64,000 nucleotides of DNA from Acrasis kona (lineage: Eukaryota > Heterolobosea > Eutetramitea > Acrasida > Acrasidae): contig JAOPGA020000178.1 in the NCBI GenBank assembly GCA_026419775.2, forward strand, positions 1 to 64,000, in the 5' to 3' direction. Shown here piece after piece: positions 59,189 to 64,000 of this stretch. The notes under the pieces were generated by a model, which was not told the DNA's origin, ran no database searches, and saw only the letters and a list, made by a program, of their open reading frames with translations. Numbering within the stretch: the stretch's first letter is position 1; each line of letters starts with the position of its first letter. Position numbers and translations under genes: made by a program.

Positions 59189-60832
59189 ATGGTTGAGTGT
59201 TATTCAAAAATGCTTGGCAGATGCAATGTGAGAATGTTTAAATGCTGCTATAGACTATCAACAAAGTATAAAATCGGAACCATATCTAGCTACAGAAAGT
59301 GTTCTAAAAAGAATAAAGGTGTTTACTTGCCACCAAAGGAACTAGATCCTGGCACAATTAACACGAGTCACGTGCATGATGCATATAATAGAATAGAAGA
59401 TGATACTTGTAACGGTACATTCAAAAATGCGATTGAGAGCATTATTTCAAATCAATTCAACCAAACTACAACATTTAATTTCGGTGTTGCAGTGAGTGGA
59501 GGTAGAGATAGCATGGCTCTCGCAATTTTAGCAAATAAATGGTTTGAACAAAGGATCTTGTCAAATCCAGATGACACCTTAAGTATGGTGATTGTTGACC
59601 ACGGCTTAAGACCAGAATCAGAAAAAGAATCCAACGTTGTATATAAATGGCTTACAGAAACACTCAAAGTCAACACAACAATCCTCAAAGTTGATTGGTC
59701 CACATCAGATGCGCACTCTGAAATCAACCACTCACAAGAAACGTTAGTTGTACCCAAGAAGCAACTTTCCTCAAGAAATAAGAGGTACGATGTCATTAGT
59801 AATTGGAGTCGCGACAACAATATAACTTTTGTCATGACCGCACATCACGAACAAGACCAGTTAGAAACTTTCATCCACAGATTGTAAGGAATTTTATCAT
59901 CACTGCTAATACCTTCTAGTGCGTTCGCAAGTGGCCTTAAAGGGCTGTGTGGAATTCCAGAAGTTACTCGTTGGCATAACAACGAAAATGGTCTGGTGGT
60001 TGTGAGACCTTTGCTAAAATTCAAAAGAGAAACCCTAACCAACATACTCATTCAGCAGAACATGCCGTGGGTAGATGACCCCACCAACTTTAAACAAGAA
60101 GAATTTAGAACAAAAATTAGGAGCAACATGAATGCATGGAACCAAGCAGGAGTTAGAGACAGCGATCTACTAAAAGTGCAAAATGTATTACGTAAAGTTA
60201 ATGAGTTGAGCGAAATGATTCGACTTAACTGGATTGAAAAAAATGTAAATTTTAGTTATTTGTTTGGCTCTTTGAGTTTTGACACGAAACAATTTGATAA
60301 CTTACCTTCCACCTTTAAAGATAAATTATTAGTTACTTTAATTCGTTGGGTGTCCCGTAAAGAGGACTTGAGGCTTCGTGATGGTAAATCCATGGCCGTG
60401 TATAAAATTGTAGATCGTCACCGAAGAACAAGACGCAACATAGGAGGTTGCTTTTTGAGTGTGACCACTAATAAATGTTCCATCATGCCAGATAATATGG
60501 GCGTTGAGCCAGTAACTTTTAAATATAGTGAAAGTGTTTTATTTGATAAGAGATTTGTTATAAAGGTTACATCAACGAATAAAAAATCTGAATCTGAGCT
60601 TATTGTTCGTTTTCCGACAGCTTCGGACTGGGCCCTTCTAAAAGAAAAGTATCTTGATCGAAATCAATTACAACAACTTGAGAGGGTAGATGCTTTTGCT
60701 ATGTGTTTGACTCCAATGGTTTTTGATCATAAAAATAAACCGTTGATTGCCTTCTTAACGTCTTGGTCGAGAGACCAAGACCTTGTTCATGAGATTTCAT
60801 ATAATGATTGTGATCCCGATCGATACATTTAA
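59189..60832 (+). CDS. tRNA(Ile)-lysidine synthetase (TilS-like), probably mitochondrial
   Basis: 535 residues; exons 59189-59883 and 59920-60832 (36-nt intron). ATP-pyrophosphatase loop SGGRDSMALA (S103), then VIVDHGLRPESEKE, AHHEQDQLETFIHR and, across the intron, FASGLKGLCGI and RPLLKFKRE ... WVDDPTNF ... RTKIR, all TilS landmarks. The enzyme changes the CAU anticodon of tRNA-Ile so it reads AUA. The Arg/Lys/Tyr/Cys-rich leader (MLGRCNVRMFKCCYRLSTK at 59210) looks like a mitochondrial presequence. An ATG at 59102 is open but lies inside the antisense G-alpha gene and is less likely. A C-terminal region of about 250 residues is divergent. Confidence 0.88.
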
Positions 60833-60992
60833 TGCATAAATATATAAATTATTACTTTATTCATACTATGTCTATTATTGTTTGTGATTCTTTTAAATCT
60901 TGTCAACTGTCTTTCAAAGAGAGGGTCTAAATAGAAGTGTCCAGTGCGTCCTGTTACAAGATATCTTTGGTCAACTTAACCATATAAAAGAA

Positions 60993-62072
60993 ATGAACGT
61001 TCTTGCAGACAATAACCTTACAGAGGGAGATCAAGTGGCGAACAAAGGAGACCAAAAGACACAGATCCAATGCTTCAACTTTAATCAAACAAATTCATTA
61101 TTCTCAGTTGGGACTAATACTGGATTTTTTGTTTTTTCAACCAATCCTTTCAAGGAACGCACACGTAACATTTTCAGAACAAATTCTGAAGCTGGAGGTA
61201 TTGGGATAGCCGAATTATTATTCAGCAGCAACATTTTTGCTCTTGTAGGGGGCGGAGCGAATCCCGCTTTTCCTCCAGACAGATTAGTGTTATGGGACGA
61301 CCAGCAAAAGAAGTGTCTTATTGAAACAGAGGTAATGTCAAAAAAAAACATCAAGGCAGTTAGATTACAAAAAAACCTAATGGTAGTTGTGCTTGAGGAT
61401 AATGTACGTGTTTATGATCATGAAATTAATGAGAGATCTAGAAGGGAAACCATCAAAAATCCAAAAGGCATCATTGCTCTCTCTCCAGACACCGACAGCA
61501 TCGTCATGGCCATTCCACATGTAGAGAAGGGAGTGGTGCGCGTTGATTTGATTACCGCCGAAAAGACAACTCACATCAAGGCACATGAAACCGAAATAGC
61601 GTGTCTTGCTCTAAATAGAGATGGTTCAAGGTTGGCCACATGCAGCGAAAAGGGAACATTAATTCGCATTTTCGACACGGACACTGGAGAAAAGTTACAA
61701 GAAGTGAGGCGTGGTAGCAAGCTCGCCACCATCTACTCCATCTCATTCAGCGCAGATAGTAATTACATTTGCTGTTGTTCGGCGACTGGGACCGTACATT
61801 TATGGGCCATCGATAGCAAAGGAAAGAAGAACAGAACATCTAGTTTTTCATTCATCAGCAGCATCGTTCCGGTCGGTTACGTTTCCTCTCAATGGAGCAT
61901 GGCAGAGTATAGAGGCCTTGAGGGACCAGCTTTGTGTAGTTTCGGAGGTGACAGCAGTACGGTCTATGTGATAACGGCCAAGGGTGAATTTTTAACGATC
62001 AAGTTTGATCTGCAAAAGGGTGAGGCTAAGCTTGAGGCCACACATCAACTTGATAAATTTGTAAGTTCTTAA
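60993..62072 (+). CDS. PROPPIN beta-propeller, WIPI4/WDR45-Atg18 type
   Basis: 359 residues, single exon; start at the first ATG (MNVLADNN), the open frame upstream having no ATG. Seven-bladed WD40-like propeller that binds PI3P/PI(3,5)P2 on autophagic membranes. Landmarks: IQCFNFNQTNSLFSVGT, FALVGGGANPAFPPDRLVLW, the conserved AHETEIACLALNRDGSRLATCSEKGTLIR (split here by name only), and the lipid motif RRG at 239-241 in EVRRGSKLATIYS. The blade order and the NP..P.DRLVLWD segment favour the WIPI3/WIPI4 branch. Role in autophagosome growth is inferred from family. Confidence 0.92.
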   Translation: MNVLADNNLTEGDQVANKGDQKTQIQCFNFNQTNSLFSVGTNTGFFVFSTNPFKERTRNIFRTNSEAGGIGIAELLFSSNIFALVGGGANPAFPPDRLVLWDDQQKKCLIETEVMSKKNIKAVRLQKNLMVVVLEDNVRVYDHEINERSRRETIKNPKGIIALSPDTDSIVMAIPHVEKGVVRVDLITAEKTTHIKAHETEIACLALNRDGSRLATCSEKGTLIRIFDTDTGEKLQEVRRGSKLATIYSISFSADSNYICCCSATGTVHLWAIDSKGKKNRTSSFSFISSIVPVGYVSSQWSMAEYRGLEGPALCSFGGDSSTVYVITAKGEFLTIKFDLQKGEAKLEATHQLDKFVSS

Positions 62073-62380
62073 AAAATATAATTTATTTTCTGTACACTGT
62101 TGTTTATAATGTATAACGTGTGTCAATTCCTGATGTGTGTGTAAAATTTATATCAGTCTAAGAATGTAATGTGAAGTTATGTGTCGGCTAGGAAACCGAA
62201 TCGCAACTAAAGATCATCACGTGAATTTCGCATCATGGTCGATTGTTTGATTTTTACAAGGGGTTGACTTGAGAATATCAAATTTATTATGGGACATTGA
62301 GGGAGGGCGATAAGGAGCAGTAAAATATACGTTAACATGATTCCCACAGTTTTAATACTTGGTTAAATAATAAAAATAAT
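62073..62380. other. Intergenic region
   Basis: About 310 bases between convergent genes. No coding or RNA gene supported. Confidence 0.5.
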
Positions 62381-64000
62381 TTATTCATTGAAGCTCTCAA
62401 ATTTAGTCAAGTCGTCTTCATACCGTTCATCCTCCGCTTGCTCCTTGTTCATTACATCTAGTGACAAGACTTTTCTTCTTCTGCTTATTCTGTGGAATAT
62501 GATGATCGATACTACAATAAGAATAACCAAGAACGACAACATCAATACTACGGGCATCAAAATTAAAGACCAAAGTGGTAGTCCAACAGAACCATTTGAC
62601 AGAGCAGATGAAACTGTTGTGTTAGAACCACATCGACCTGGTTGACAAACAACTTGGAAATCAACCACTGTTATGACCATGGTGCCGTTCATATCGTTCA
62701 GAGTCAAAGCCCTGCTGTTACTGTTTGCAATATTACTTTGAGAAAGAACACTGTTAAAGGTAGTAGTGGAATCGTACACATTTTTAGGTGCCCCATATTT
62801 GCAGGAACACAAAACTGTAGAATTTTTCACATTATACAATTGTGCTTGAATAAGATATTGAGAGCCGGTAGTGGTCGCCATTAACATGAGACCAACTAAA
62901 AGATTTCTCGGGTAGTCGCATGCGGATCTCACAACTTGATAATTTGAAGAATAATTATACACGATATTTAAATATCTATTACCGTCCAGATAATCCAAAC
63001 TGGACAGGTAATATTTGTTAGCCTCCTCATAGTTCCACAATTCTACTACATTACCAGTGGCCTCGTTATTAATCATAAAATGTACATAACTTTGTTTGTT
63101 CTCCATGATTTTCTTAGGGCCATATCTGATAGTTTTTCTTGCAATTGTTTCCGTGAACTTGTTTGTTGCGGTGAGCAATCCAGACTTGGATGTGACAATA
63201 CTATCGGAGGGTGTATTGAACATGACAACGTCCTCAGCGTGGTCTGTTCCCTCTAGTAATGCATCGCTCAACACTCCCGAGCTGGTAAGATTGAGGTCAC
63301 TATAAATCAGAGGAATAATAGAAAAAGTTTTGTTTGCTTTGATCAAACTCAAATCAACAGAGGCACCATCAGTGGAACTAAAGTTGATATCACAACTTAG
63401 TTCATTTGTCTTTGTTATAACTGCCTCATGTAAATAAGAAACGCCGTTCATTTGGAACTGACACATAACAGGTGGACTGAAATCACTGCCATAAACTGTT
63501 ACAGAACCTCTGTTCGATATTATCAGCGAATCGACTCCAGAAACCACCTGATTACTGGGTGGACTGGTAGTGGTGGGCGCTGCAGTAGTGGTACTAGTAA
63601 TTACATTCAAGGTCAAATAGTTTGGAGTGGGTAGCTCCTGTACCCTTAGTATTTGGTAAACAATGTTATTAGCTCCAGTGATCATATAACTGTCTCCTGT
63701 CATTGTTATGTTGGTTGTTGCATAGGGTGGCAGTAATATGTTGCTCAGATATACTAAGCTTCCATTGTTCTTTTGATCAACATAATATATTTGAGTTGTA
63801 GTTCCGTCGGGTAAAGTAAATAGTACGTACAACGAATTTGTGTTCGTTACGTTGCTATAGATTGTAATAGGGGTCACTTTATAACCACTATAAACTACAG
63901 ATGAAGAACATGTCGTATCACATTTGAGTTGACTGATGGTTGTACCTGAATAAGTATTGTTAACAACCTGCACGGTAGTGATAACATAGCTGTTAGTGAT
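62381..64000 (-). CDS. Type I single-pass membrane protein, 5' end beyond the window
   Basis: At least 539 codons, open to the window edge. The visible part is an extracellular region rich in Ser/Thr/Asn with many N-glycosylation sequons, a Thr/Pro linker (TTTAAPTTTSPP), an IPT-like strand pattern (SLIISNRGSVTVYGSDF), paired cysteines, then one TM near the C-terminus (PVVLMLSFLVILIVVSIIIF) followed by basic RRRK and an acidic tail of about 30 residues (EQAEDERYEDD). This is a cell-surface receptor or adhesion layout. The ATG-less GTG at 63973 is not the true start. No named family recognised. Confidence 0.8.
   Translation of the reverse strand: MTNSYVITTVQVVNNTYSGTTISQLKCDTTCSSSVVYSGYKVTPITIYSNVTNTNSLYVLFTLPDGTTTQIYYVDQKNNGSLVYLSNILLPPYATTNITMTGDSYMITGANNIVYQILRVQELPTPNYLTLNVITSTTTAAPTTTSPPSNQVVSGVDSLIISNRGSVTVYGSDFSPPVMCQFQMNGVSYLHEAVITKTNELSCDINFSSTDGASVDLSLIKANKTFSIIPLIYSDLNLTSSGVLSDALLEGTDHAEDVVMFNTPSDSIVTSKSGLLTATNKFTETIARKTIRYGPKKIMENKQSYVHFMINNEATGNVVELWNYEEANKYYLSSLDYLDGNRYLNIVYNYSSNYQVVRSACDYPRNLLVGLMLMATTTGSQYLIQAQLYNVKNSTVLCSCKYGAPKNVYDSTTTFNSVLSQSNIANSNSRALTLNDMNGTMVITVVDFQVVCQPGRCGSNTTVSSALSNGSVGLPLWSLILMPVVLMLSFLVILIVVSIIIFHRISRRRKVLSLDVMNKEQAEDERYEDDLTKFESFNE

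Noticed and set aside
60900..60992. N-terminal extension of the WIPI protein
   Set aside because: No ATG in the extension; family alignment starts after 60993.

Overview
The window is nuclear DNA of a free-living protist, most likely a heterolobosean amoeboflagellate of the Naegleria type. The grounds are: AT-rich but codon-dense sequence; eukaryote-only housekeeping genes (26S proteasome lid, coatomer, TFIIH, RUVBL1, presenilin, ALG10); GT-AG introns of only about 35-45 nt; AATAAA hexamers just after many stop codons; and the mix of an SAC9-like phosphatase, a membrane cyclase-like RGS protein, a divergent G-alpha and a large-subunit catalase. The lineage is inferred, not proven. I found no plasmid, phage, transposon or CRISPR feature.

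Layout. 0.7-6.1 kb: ornithine decarboxylase, presenilin, cystathionine beta-synthase, TFIIH subunit Tfb2. 6.7-14.6 kb: one giant ankyrin-WGR-PARP gene. 14.8-21.7 kb: an orphan, a DUF4246 protein, proteasome Rpn7, a purine phosphoribosyltransferase, and an NPF/Q-rich/coiled-coil protein. 22.2-28.2 kb: beta-COP, ALG10, a Sip5-like RING protein, a small SET protein. 28.2-35.4 kb: a DmX-like/Rav1 protein (V-ATPase assembly). 36.4-41.8 kb: an orphan, proteasome Rpn12, a sensor-cyclase-RGS protein, a mitochondrial protein. 41.9-46.0 kb: an SAC9-like phosphoinositide phosphatase with seven introns. 46.8-53.6 kb: secreted catalase-DJ-1, an unknown membrane protein, a tiny Cys-rich secreted protein, AIF, NDUFA9. 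54.0-64.0 kb: RUVBL1, an atypical dual-specificity phosphatase, a longin-like orphan, tRNA-Leu(UAG) with a D-loop insertion, a divergent G-alpha, a TilS-like lysidine synthetase, a WIPI/Atg18 propeller, and a truncated type I membrane protein.

Genes are packed on both strands with gaps of tens of bases; several are convergent with stops under 20 nt apart, and RUVBL1 and the phosphatase diverge with 42 bp between start codons. I rebuilt about 40 introns by restoring frame and conserved protein sequence across GT...AG. Four places need a one-base shift that no ordinary intron explains (PARP, AIF, and two in the mitochondrial protein). With the single N in a homopolymer at 5644, assembly indels are the simplest cause.

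The genes form no single pathway. Loose themes are G-protein signalling (RGS protein, G-alpha), phosphoinositide and membrane traffic (SAC9, WIPI, beta-COP, DmX-like) and mitochondria (AIF, NDUFA9, TilS, the 40.5 kb gene). The most unusual items are the giant PARP, the tRNA D-loop insertion, the cyclase-like/RGS receptor, the degenerate G-alpha and a nuclear TilS.
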